From: Miscanthus floridulus
Lineage: Eukaryota; Streptophyta; Magnoliopsida; Poales; Poaceae
Reading direction: 5' to 3'
Length of the DNA stretch: 64,000 bases
Assembly: GCF_019320115.1 (NCBI RefSeq)
Contig: NC_089584.1
Span: forward strand, 54,866,852 to 54,930,851
Below the pieces are notes generated by a model. That model saw only the letters and a program-made list of their open reading frames with translations. It ran no database searches and was not told where the DNA came from. The first letter of the stretch is position 1. Each line of letters begins with the position of its first letter. Below, one piece after another: positions 23,229 through 32,532 of the stretch. The translations under genes and the position numbers were made by a program.

Positions 23229-23236
23229 TTTTTATA
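23229..23236 (-). promoter_or_regulatory. TATA box for the antisense gene
   Basis: On the minus strand TATAAAAA lies about 225 bases upstream of the ATG at 23005, which would leave a leader of roughly 190 bases. It is the only good TATA string just upstream of the gene and is identical in copy 2 (59282-59289). Promoter activity is inference. Confidence 0.45.
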
Positions 23237-23478
23237 GCCTCGAGATCTACGCCAATATATGCGCCTCTTCGTTGCAAGTGTGGGAGGGCCCACGCTGATG
23301 CACCTACTGACAGGTGCCACGCAACTGTTTGCTTGACAAGACAAAAAGGCAGTATGACATGCTATACCCATCTACTTTTTTGACCAGACGTGTTAGATTG
23401 GACTTGACAGAACAAGTAAATAAATAAATACATAAAATAATAGTACAAGTGGCATATGGTTTTTTTTCCACACTTCTT

Positions 23479-23660
23479 GTGCTCGGGGATTGTCGCGACT
23501 ATTCTTGTGCTCGGGGACTGTCCATACCACCATCGTGCTCGGGAACTGTCTAGACCACCATCGTGCTCGGGGACTGTTTCGACCACTCTCGTGCTCGGGG
23601 ACTGTTCCAACCACTCTCGTGCTCGAGGACTGCACCGACCACTCTACGACCATTGCTCGG
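23479..23660 (+). repeat. 28-bp tandem array of purine-tract-like units
   Basis: Six units begin GTGCTCGGGGA(C/T)TGT or close variants at 23479, 23507, 23535, 23563, 23591 and 23619, an exact 28-bp period. A decayed seventh (TTGCTCGGAGAC) lies near 23653. The constant half is GTGCTCGGGGACTGT; the other half varies around 'gaccaccatc/gaccactctc'. The constant half resembles the sequence in front of the 3' LTR (GTGCTCGAGGACTAGCTA, 24254-24270) and single copies near 23768 and 23890. No coding role. It is not a CRISPR array. Confidence 0.75.
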
Positions 23661-24268
23661 AGACCTCTCTCCTCGGCTACATGTGATTTGTACTCACATA
23701 TAGTTGAGAGGCATTTATTTTTTCTCACTTAGACCTTGCTACAAGGCTGATACCTCGCCTTCCAGCAAGCTCAGGGACTACATCGGTACGATGCACCTGC
23801 CGGGGCATCTCGTATCGCTTGTACGACGATTAGATTTTCAACTTAATTGGGAATTCTTTTAAGACCCTGGCACCATGTGCTTGCATCACCTACTACTAGG
23901 CTCAGGGACTAAGTGGGCACCCTTCACCTAGCGGTGAATGTGCTTATTTTATCGACCCCTACGCTCTAACTGTTGGCCATAACTGCTACTATACAAGGGT
24001 CACTTACATTTCTTTTTAGAAATACAAGTGGGCACACTTTATCAGGAAAGAAATCTTTTTCTTTTTTCTTTAGAGCACCATGCATTCTTCAGACAACCGG
24101 AATCTTTGGCTATAATCGTGGTCTACTGCTGTCTATTCTGACTAGAATGCTGGCACATTCGCTTGGTTAATGTTTCAACCAGTTGGAGATGACATAAAGA
24201 CGGATCGCATTAGCCAAAGGAGATCGAACGACGTGTCGCAGCATAATACATGGTGCTCGAGGACTAGC
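23661..24268 (+). other. 3' UTR of element C and polypurine tract
   Basis: Noncoding. Two more CTCAGGGACTA strings (about 23768 and 23890) precede the terminal purine-rich GCTCGAGGACTAGCTA, which abuts the 3' LTR at 24269 and is the likely plus-strand primer region. Confidence 0.5.
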
Positions 24269-24737
24269 TATGGGGTATTAACCCCTATACCCTTATGGCT
24301 AGGATTGGGTCGACCCAGACCAGGGGGTTTGGCCCACTAGAAGACGACGCGTGACCCGGCCAATCTGCTCGGAGTCCCGCGCAAGGAATCAAGGCAGACT
24401 TGGAGATCAAGCAAGATCCTAGTCGGTTAGAATAGGAATCCTTATCCGGCCACCTATGACAATTGTAACCGGGTAGGATTAGTTTCTAGATCTGTAACCC
24501 TGCTCCCCAGACCATATAAGGCGGGCAGGGGACCCCTCTAAAAACATCTCTCATTGACATACAACAATACAATCAGACGCAGGACGTAGGTATTACGCCT
24601 TCATGGCGGCCGAACCTGGATAAAACCTTGTGTTTGTCTTGCGTCACCATCTTGTTTGTAGCTTGCACATCTGTCTGCCGATAATCTACTACCTTGGGCA
24701 TACCCCTAGGTAGACTGCCGACCATATTTCGTCGACA
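24269..24737 (+). repeat. 3' LTR of element C
   Basis: Homologous to 11935-12404. It ends GTCGACA, followed by the duplication CATGC (24738-24742). It seems identical to the 3' LTR of copy 2 (60322-60790), although the corresponding 5' LTRs differ at about 36 sites. Confidence 0.85.
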
Positions 24738-24742
24738 CATGC

Positions 24743-26420
24743 TTAAAATCTTTTAACATTCTTAAGAAAGCACTCATCTCTGCACCAATCATTAAACCCC
24801 CCGATTAGTCATTACCTTTTGAAATTATGTGTGATGCTAGTGATTATGCTGTGGGGGCAGTTTTGGGACAAACAAAAGATAAAAAGCATCATGCAATTGC
24901 TTATGCTAGCAAAACTCTCATAGGACCTCAACTTAATTTGCAACAACTGAAAAAGAACTCCTGACTGTTGTTTTTGTTATTGATAAGTTTAGATCTTACT
25001 TAGTAGGAGCTATGGTGATTGTTTATATTGATCATGCTTCTTTGAAATACTTGCTCACTAAGAAAGATGCTAAACCTAGATTAATAAGATGGATTTTGTT
25101 ACTCTAAGAATTTGAGAATTTATAGGAACTGCCCATCAATGATTCACTGTGGGACGACATGCTCTTCAAAGTCACAAAATCTGACCCCTGGTACGCAAAT
25201 ATTATTAATTTTATGGTTGCAGGTTATGTACCACTAGGGGAAAACAAAAGAAAGCTCATCTATGAAAGTCATCTTCACATATGGGATGAACCATACCTCT
25301 TCAGAGTCTACTCTAACGGCCTGCTTAGAAGATGTGTATCGGCAGAGGAAGGCATCAACATCATCGAGCGATGCCACTCATCACCATATGGAGGACATTA
25401 TGGTGCATTCCGCACTCATTTGAAGATCTGGCAAAGTGGATTCTTCTGGCCAACCATGTATGAAGACATGAAGGACTTCATTCAGAGATGTGGAGCGTGT
25501 CAAAGGCACAAGAATATCAATTCAAGAGATGCCATGCCACTCACCAACAACCTTCATATCGAGCTCTTCAATGTTTGAGGAATCGATTACATGAGACCTT
25601 TTCTGAAGTCAAAGAACTATGAATACATCTTGGTGGCAGTTGATTATGTCTCCAAGTGGGTTGAAGCCATGCCATGTAGAACAGTCGATGCTAAGAACTC
25701 CAAAAAATGTTTGAAGAGACAATATTTCTAAGATTCGGAGTTCCGAGGATGGTGATCAGTGATGGAGGCACTCACTTCACTGATAAGAATTTTCACAATT
25801 ACTAGTCAAAACATGGGATCCATCATAATGTCGCTACTCCATACCACCCTCAAACAAGTGGCCAAGCAGAAACATCAAATAAACAAATCAAGAACATTTT
25901 GCAAAAGACGGTCAATGAGATGGGGACTACATGGAAGGATAGACTACCCAATGCACTATGGGCTTATAGAACGGCTTATAAAACACCACTCAGGATGTCA
26001 CTATATCAACTTATCTATGGGAAAACCTATCATCTACCTATGGAGCTAGATTTCAAGGCTCACTGGGCTGTCAAGCGATGGAACATGGACTTTGAAGCCG
26101 CTGGAACCAAGAGGAAGATGCAACTCTCTGAACTTGATGAATGGCGTGAAAAAGCATATCATAACGCCAAGATTTACAAAGAGAGAATGAAGAGATGGCA
26201 TGACAAGAGGATCAAGAAGGAGTTTCCCCTAGATATAAGGTATTACTTTTTAATTCCAGGGTAAAATTATTAGGGCATGGAAAACTTCAAAGCAAATGGG
26301 AAGGATCATTCAAGGTGATCAGCACTTCGTCGCATGGAGCGGTAACACTTCAAAACAACGAAGGTACGTTATTCAAGGTAAATGGCTAGTGTCTCAAGAT
26401 CTATCTAGAGCCTAAAAACC
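24743..26420 (+). pseudogene. pol: RNase H and integrase of element A
   Basis: Resumes A's pol exactly after C: ILKKALISAPI, then the RNase H motif EIMCDASDYAVGAVLGQ (about 24815), with KTLIGPQL and [21 protein letters not shown] following. The integrase zinc finger is ERCHSSPYGGHYGAF ... CGACQRHKN (25365-25515). The catalytic triad is D 25585-25587 (GIDYMRPF), D 25761-25763 (VISDGGTHF) and E 25869-25871 (SGQAETSNK), DD35E. The chromodomain-less tail ends in [27 protein letters not shown]. Stops and frameshifts occur at 25576, about 25700-25760, 25801 and 26235-26265. Copy 2 keeps a better frame over the last 200 bases (62143-62478). Confidence 0.85.
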
Positions 26421-26578
26421 ACCTGAGGATTTCGATGAGGTAGATTTTCTAATTTTACCATAGATTTACACCTCTGGCATCCTCTTTATGTTTTGTAACA
26501 TGAAAATATACTTTTCAAGATTAGATAGGGATTAGAAACCGCCACGAGAAAAACCCACGCATGAAGATGATGTGTGGG

Positions 26579-26770
26579 GCTGACCGGCCCCACCTATAGG
26601 ACGGCTGGCCCACTTGTCATCCGCCTCGCGCCCAGTTGATTCTCTCATGTCTTCTAGATCCTTCCTCTCCGCAATCCCACAGTTTTTCAACGCATTCGGT
26701 TTTTCCTCGTTACGAGACCTCTTATGGATAGATCTTGACCCCTGCTACAAGTTGTTCCCCCCTATATAAG
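26579..26770 (+). promoter_or_regulatory. Internal promoter candidate in element A
   Basis: TATATAAGAG at 26763-26772 lies about 86 bases before the ATG at 26855, leaving a CT/CA-rich leader typical of plant 5' UTRs. About 160 bases upstream (26579-26612), GGCTGACCGGCCCCACC-TATAGGACGGCTGGCCCA resembles the GGCCGGCC foldback in U3 of LTR A. The same layout is present in copy 2 (62636-62836). Activity is not shown by sequence alone. Confidence 0.5.
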
Positions 26771-26854
26771 AGAGCCCCTACCTACCTCCATAACCATCCC
26801 ATCAAAGCCTCCTCTCTCCAACAAGCAGCAAAGCTCTCCTCCTCTCTAGTTCCC

Positions 26855-27424
26855 ATGGCCAACAAAGAGATCGTCCCCTATGGTTTTGATCTAAACAAGA
26901 AGCCTGACGCGCTTGTGCTGAGCATCGTTCCTCCAGAGATCACCCCCATTTGCTCAAGCCACTCTTACTTTGCCCAAGCTATCCGTCGCCCGGTGATCAC
27001 TCCACCGCCGCCATGCCCACTTCTTGAAGGCAAGCCATGCCAACAAGTGCCTCATCTAGATGTCTAGAAGCTAATCATGGTGATGAAGGAGATCAATGTC
27101 CTTCCTCTAAAGGGACATGAGGTGCTGACTGAAGTCAAGACCAACCAGTTTGGAGATGTCACATGTGCAAAATACAAGTTGGTCATACCCCGCTTGAGCA
27201 TATACGGAGTTTGCGTTATGCCGAATCAGATCAAGGTTGTTCCGCCGAAGGACAAGAAGAGGAAGGCACCATCAACTCTCCTACAAAATGATGAAAAGCA
27301 TCCACGGATGACCATTGCCCTTTTAGAGAAGAAGAAGATTGAAGATCTAAGTGATGTTATCTATACCTTAGAACAGAGGATTGACAAAGAACACGTGTAT
27401 CGTAGAGTCTACAACACAATTTAA
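26855..27424 (+). CDS. Extra sense ORF between integrase and 3' UTR of element A
   Basis: ATG 26855 in good context (cccATGGCC) opens a frame of 189 codons to TAA 27422-27424, broken only by TAG at 27065-27067. The N-terminus reads MANKEIVPYGFDLNKKPD. A Pro-rich stretch (about residues 49-60) is followed by a compact middle and a basic cluster PPKDKKRKAP (near residues 126-135) that could act as a nuclear localisation signal. The end is helical and charged (EKKKIEDLSDVIYTLEQRID). No signal peptide or membrane helix is seen, so although it sits where Athila elements carry an envelope-like ORF, it does not look like one. I do not recognise the family. Copy 2 (62922-63499) is frameshifted. Confidence 0.55.
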
Positions 27425-27604
27425 ACACTTTGAATCATTTTGTTGCTAAGATGAGGAAGTGAGAATTAGGTAGTTAATAATAAGGCATGAGTGGTTAGTT
27501 CAAGTGTTTAAAGATAGTATGTTTAGGTTACTCAATTAGCTCAGATTGTTAGAGTGATTGAAGTTTGTGTTTAGGTTGGTTTGTGTACTAAAGTGCCTTA
27601 TGAT

Positions 27605-27609
27605 GGAGT
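27605..27609. repeat. Target-site duplication of element D, left (GGAGT)
   Basis: GGAGT here and at 33927-33931 flank element D. The left side is present in copy 2 at 63680-63684. Confidence 0.8.
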
Positions 27610-29017
27610 TGAAGGGACCATGACGCCTAAGAGGGGGGGGGTGAATTAGGCAACTTAAAATTCTAACTCTAAACTATGGCCTCTTTTTCTACCCTTAGCA
27701 AAACCTATGCAAAAGATAAACTATCTAAATGTGCAACTACGGTTTTGCTAATGTGTTGCTATCTCTACCGCAAAAGGAGTAATGTAATCAATGTAAATGC
27801 GGAAGCTAAAGAGCAAGGTAGAGATATGCAAACTCCCATCGACGACTCCGGTATTTTTACCGAGGTATCGAGAAGCACGCAAGCTTCCCCCTAGTACTCA
27901 TTGGAGCCCCTCGCAAGGAATCCCTCGCAAGGGCCAACCTCCCGATCGGGTAACTCCGTGGATAGCCTCGGGCCTTCCCCATGTGCAAGTGGGTCTCCGA
28001 CATGCCTTTCGGCAAGCCTTTCCTGGATGCTCCCCGCCATCTTCACTATCAAGCTTCTGGCCGAAACGCCGTGAGCCTTGTTCCCTCCGGTACACGGTGA
28101 TGGCCACACCACAAACGCGGTTGGTGTGATCTCGCAAGACTTCAAGCCCCTCCGATGTACAACAATGGTGCATGCAAGCACCAGGTAGCAAGAGGTATGC
28201 AAACCTCACTAAATACTAGGCCTAAACCTAGAGCAAGCACATAAGCGGTGGTCTAATCAACCTAAGCACTTTGCAAAGCACCTACGCTAATCACCTAATG
28301 AAACGCTAAGCACTATGCAAGTGGAGATCACTAAAATAGTGTATCAACACCCTTGGTATGTTTCCTCAGCTCCACACCCCTCAAATGGTCGGTTGGGGGT
28401 TGTATTTATAAGCCCCACTGAGAAAGTAGCCGTTAGGGATGAAATCCTGCTTTTCTGCTACTGACCGGACGCTGAACTCGTCCTGACCGGACATGTCCGG
28501 TCATCCTGACCGTTGGAGCCACGAATCACCGATCAGATGCTGCCAGCGTCCGGTCGACTGCCACCGAATGTGTCCGGTCATAGTTATGCCGCTCTGGAAC
28601 CTCTCTGTACTCGATTAGACGCTGTTGTCCTGCATTCGGTCGGTTGCCGCCAGCGTCCGGTCCAGCTTCCGGTCGCTGCTAATGACGCCTGTCTGTCGAG
28701 CCTCCGGTCCAGCGTCCGGTCGCAGCTGCCAGCGTCCGATCGCTTCTGCGAGCTCGTTTCTTCATGATATTGCGTACGGCTTGGTTCCTATCTTCATGCT
28801 TGGACTTTGCTTGATATCTTGGGTCTTCTCTTGTGCTCCTAAGGTCTTTCTTATGGTGTTGATCATCGGATCATCATGTCGCCTTCGTCCTAGTCACGTC
28901 TTGCACCCTATTGAACTACAAAACAAACACTTGCAAATTAATTAGTCCAATTTGGTTGTGTTAGTCATCAAACACCAAAATCCAAAGTAAATGGGCCAAG
29001 GGTCCATTTTCCTTACA
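27610..29017 (-). repeat. 3' LTR of element D (left side)
   Basis: 1408 bp. On the minus strand it starts TGTAAGGAAAATGG and ends GGTCCCTTCA. A minus-strand TATA box (TATAAATA) lies near 28402-28410. The stretch 28464-28745 is crowded with GTCCGGTC/GACCGGAC strings. A near-duplicate 'ccctcgcaaggaat' pair occurs around 27910-27930; copy 2 has only one unit. Confidence 0.85.
28485..28502. promoter_or_regulatory. Perfect 18-bp palindrome in LTR D (left)
   Basis: GACCGGACATGTCCGGTC is its own reverse complement. The right LTR has GACTGGACGCGTCCAGTC at 33406-33423, also perfect, although four bases differ; the four changes form two mirror pairs. The palindrome is located about 80 bases upstream (minus sense) of the TATA box. 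The role as a factor-binding site is inference. Confidence 0.55.
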
Positions 29018-29032
29018 ATCTCCCCCTTTTTG
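29018..29032 (-). other. Polypurine tract of element D
   Basis: On the minus strand AAAAAGGGGGAGAT directly precedes the 3' LTR start TGTAAGG. This is the expected site of plus-strand DNA priming and confirms the element's orientation. Confidence 0.75.
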
Positions 29033-30437
29033 GTGATTGATGACAACACGACCAAAGCAAGCAAATAATAAAATTTTGAAATTTAAAAACTACCTACTTG
29101 CAAGGATGCAATGCAAGGGGCAAGATTATATGATGCTAAAATATACTACTTGTAAGACTATATAAAAACTTATCTTGCCCTTGCAAATGTCCCCATGTGG
29201 TATTATGGATTTAAGCCTTGCTTATAAATTCTTCCCATTACATAGGCTAATCCATAATCCACTATCCTCCCTTTCTCGGACCATTACTATAAATTAATGC
29301 TTGTTTTTGGTCCTCTAAATTCTCCCCCTTTGGAATCAAACACCAAAAAGGAAGACATTAATTGCACAAGGGAGGGTCAAACTTTGTGATCCTTTATTTG
29401 TAGAGTGGAATAGATCACAAAATTTGGCTCTCACATTATATAGATAAAGCTCCCCCTAAATATATGCATATATATGATAGAAGGAAAAGCATATGCATAA
29501 TTGGCAAATTTTTGCTCATGGGAATTTAATCAATATAATGCATGGAGAAAGCATATAAATATCAAAATGAAATCAACATGATGATATTGGTTTAGAAATA
29601 CCACATGCGGAAACCAATTTGATTTCTTCCACTTGCAACCGGTGGTGGATCTTTAAAGTATGATGCTTAACTCCGGGGACTCCATTTTCCTTGCAATGAG
29701 ACTACTACATACATGATAAGCTTGAAAAAGTGTTAGTCTCAAAGCATCCAACTTGTAGAGTAACCTCCCCATAAATTTGTGCACACAAGTATGGAATACT
29801 TGTTGGAAACATGCACATTGATTTTAGAATCAATAATATCACTTGAAAGATGACATCTCATGAATGTGAGAATCATTTTCGAAGATGATATTTGGGAGAA
29901 ATTATCTACAATTTGGACTTTGGCACATATTAGATGAACAATTGAAGGACAAGCTATGTGCCGTGCTCCTAAACAAATTTAAACCATGTAGGTTTGCTTC
30001 AAGGATTAAGAATGAAACCGAGCAAGCCTACCATATGATATACCTAGTGTGTGCATGACAAAATATATAAGAATGCAAATGCAAACCTAGGCATGAGGAG
30101 TAACTAGATGCTAAAAGATTCCAAAAGTAGGAAAATTTAAATCTAAAACCAAATTGAAGTAAATTGAATCTAGTTACCTAACATGGGAAGGAGAATTTGG
30201 GTCCATATTATTCACTAACCCACTTGGCAATGGTTTTGTCCATCATGATGCACCCCATGAAATGCATCCATACTTTGCCAAGTCTCCAAATTCCCCGAAG
30301 TCCATTGGACTTCTCACTTCCCTTTCGGGATCCAAACCTTCTTGGTGCTCTTCATGTTGGAAATGATTTCTTTTGGCACCCAAAAGCGTTTGACCCCATT
30401 GTTGGCTTGCTTGTTCACCTTGATGGCCACCACCTTG
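29033..30437 (-). other. Noncoding part of element D in place of pol
   Basis: AT-rich, stop-dense on both strands. I see no protease, integrase, RT or RNase H motif. The first 170 bases after gag (30437-30270) still show protein-like remains in broken frames (WVPKEII-type), suggesting the gag once ran a little further or into pol. Confidence 0.55.
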
Positions 30438-32453
30438 TCATTTTTTCTTCTTCTTTAACAAGTATGGTGTGGAGGCCTTCTTGTCCACCTTGTTGGTGTA
30501 GGTGTTGGAGACCTTGCTTGTTTGTTTTTTCTCCTTCTTCTTTACTCCTCCCCCATTCTTCACCTTGCACTCATAGGACTTGTGACCTTTCTTGTGGCAC
30601 ATGTAACAAACCACGGTTCGTCCTTCATCAAGCTTCTTCACTACATTGATGGCGTTATCTTGATGAAGTTGGGTTTGCTTTGCCTTGCCTTTCACTCGAG
30701 TCAAGTCCTTGGTGAGGCGAGCTACTTCTTGCTTGAGTTGCTCATTCTCCTTTGCAACCTCTTGTGTGCATGTATCTACAACAACTTTCTCAACATAAAC
30801 TTGGTTGCACAAAGGTGAGTCTAAACATAAATCATTACAAGAAGTAGAGGCATCCTTTTTAGACATGTTAAAGATAGAACTTTTCTTTTTAGATGCCTTG
30901 GTGGGGGATGTACTAACGGCTTCAGGATTAGCAACTTTATTAGTTAGCTCATCACAATGTTTGCACATGGTTTCCATTTTTGCAAGTAAACTTTTATAAG
31001 CATCTTGTGAGCTAGCTAACTTTTCTTTCAATTTTTCATTTTTCTTTACAAGTTGCTCATCATTGATTGTGCATTCATTTGTTGTTGCACTAGCCTTAAG
31101 TTGCTCAATTTTAGTAGATAGTTCAACATTGAGATTAGCAAAGTTCTCATATTGTTCAAGCAAAGTTGTGTATGCTTCTTGTGAACTATCTAGCTTTTAT
31201 TTTAAGCTTTTGAGCTTCTTTTGTTGACTAGTGCAAACCTTAGCATAATTAAGATTTTGTTGCACAATTTCATGATAAGAAGGTATATCATCATCACTAT
31301 CACTCTCACTATATGATGAGCTTTCATTACCTCGTGCCATAAGACACACATGAGAAGAGCTTGATGATGAGTGCTTGTGACCTCGCCTCTTGTGATGGTG
31401 TTCTTCTTCGCTTGAAGAATCATCCCATGATCTTATTGATGTGAGGGCTTGGTTCTTGCACGCCTTCTTCTTTGTCTTGGGTGTGGGCTTGTTTGGACAA
31501 ACTTCCACAAAGTGCCCCAACTTGCCGCATCCATAGCATCCTCTCTTTCTTTGCTCATTTCTTTGATTGGTGAAAATGAGATCTTGAATTTGGATGGGCA
31601 CACCCTTGACATTGAGCCTTTGGATCATCTTTTCAACCTTGTTGATTAATTTGATTGATTCTTCATCAAGGTCGGAGGTGGAGGAGGAAGATTGATCATC
31701 ATCACTTGAATCTTCATCATCATCATCTTCTTCTTCATCATCTTCACTTGAGGAGCTTGAGCTTGAGCTTGTCTCAACTTGCTTTCCCTTCATCTTCTTG
31801 TTCTCGCTACATGCGAGAGCTTTGCCTTTGCTCGATGAAGAGGCTTCTTCTTGACCCATCTTACGTGACATTTCAAATGCCACTAACTTGCCAATGGCAA
31901 TGCCCAGGGTCATGGTGCTCAAGTTCTCCATGTTGTGAAGGATGGTGATGATGCTTGCATATTTCTTTTGTGGTAGCACGGAGATGATCTTCCTCACGAT
32001 GTCCGCATCATCTAGCTTTATTAATCCTATTGAATGGAGCTCATTGATAATTAGATTCAAATGAGAATACATATCACGAACAAGCTCATCATCATTCATT
32101 GTAAAGGAATCTTAATTTTGTTTAGCTAGACAATGTTTTTGCTCATGGACATTACTTGTGCCGTCATGGAGCTCTTGGAGTTTTAACTAAATTTCATGTG
32201 CCATATTTAAAGTGAACACTTGGTTAAACACATCCATTCTAAATGATTCAAACAAGCAATTTTTAGCTCTAGCATTGAAATGCATTTCTTTTTCATCACT
32301 CTTTGTGGGTTTTTCGGGATTCTTGATGGGTTTCATCCTGTCACGAGTGACTCTCCATACACCCAAATCAACCGCCTCAAGGTGGCAAGCCATTCTAGCC
32401 TTATAGTAAGGGAAGTTAGTGCCGTCAAAGTACGGAGGCCTAGAGGTATCCAT
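30438..32453 (-). pseudogene. gag: Gag-like protein of element D with two zinc knuckles
   Basis: A single frame of about 671 codons from ATG 32453 (MDTSRPPYFDGTNFPYYKARM) has three in-frame stops (32187-32189, 32112-32114, 31197-31199) and no frameshift. The N-terminal half matches the Copia gag core (UBN2-like: DMYSHLNLIINELHSIG, VLPQKKYASIITIL). An acidic Ser/Asp/Glu tract (31690-31780) precedes a CCHC knuckle CYGCGKLGHFVEVC near 31520. After a Ser/His-rich part comes a long coiled coil (31160-30700) and a second knuckle CYMCHKKGHKSYEC near 30590-30560. Zinc knuckles package element RNA. The basic end is YLLKKKKK. One stop separates each otherwise long open block. Confidence 0.8.
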
Positions 32454-32517
32454 CCCAACCACTCTAAATAGAGTCGGCTCAACGGCGGTTAAGCCAAAGG
32501 TCCAAATTGAGCCAATC

Positions 32518-32530
32518 GGCTCTGATACCA
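32518..32530 (-). other. Primer binding site of element D, initiator tRNA-Met
   Basis: TGGTATCAGAGCC on the minus strand, 2 bases after the LTR end, is the standard plant Copia site complementary to the 3' end of initiator tRNA-Met. Confidence 0.85.
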
Positions 32531-32532
32531 AT

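Larger units (their letters stand above)
11935..24737 (+). mobile_element. Element C: Tat/RIRE2-like Ty3/gypsy retrotransposon
   Basis: A 12,803-bp element with 470-bp LTRs starting TGTGGGGG (TGTCGGGG in copy 2) and ending GTCGACA, flanked by CATGC. Order: LTR, primer site, gag, protease, RT with degenerate RNase H, a second RNase H, integrase, poly(A)-like signal, an antisense gene, a 28-bp tandem array, 3' LTR. The two RNase H domains and the large antisense ORF between pol and the 3' LTR are established hallmarks of the grass Tat group (Grande/RIRE2-like). By hand count its LTRs differ at about 41 of 470 positions, mostly transitions, so it is not a recent insertion. Confidence 0.88.

Noticed and set aside
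23479..23660. CRISPR-like array (constant units with variable parts at fixed spacing)
   Set aside because: The period is 28 bp in total, the units are diverged, no cas genes are present, and it lies in the 3' UTR of a plant retrotransposon.
23362..23728. Overlapping ORFs on both strands rich in repeats
   Set aside because: They are translations of the 28-bp array; 28 is not a multiple of three, so all frames are cycled.
26855..27424. Envelope-like gene of element A
   Set aside because: The position fits, but there is no signal peptide, membrane helix or cysteine pattern; the product looks soluble and basic.
31670..31780. Simple GAA/GAT microsatellite in D
   Set aside because: It is the coding sequence of the acidic Ser/Asp/Glu tract of the D gag frame.
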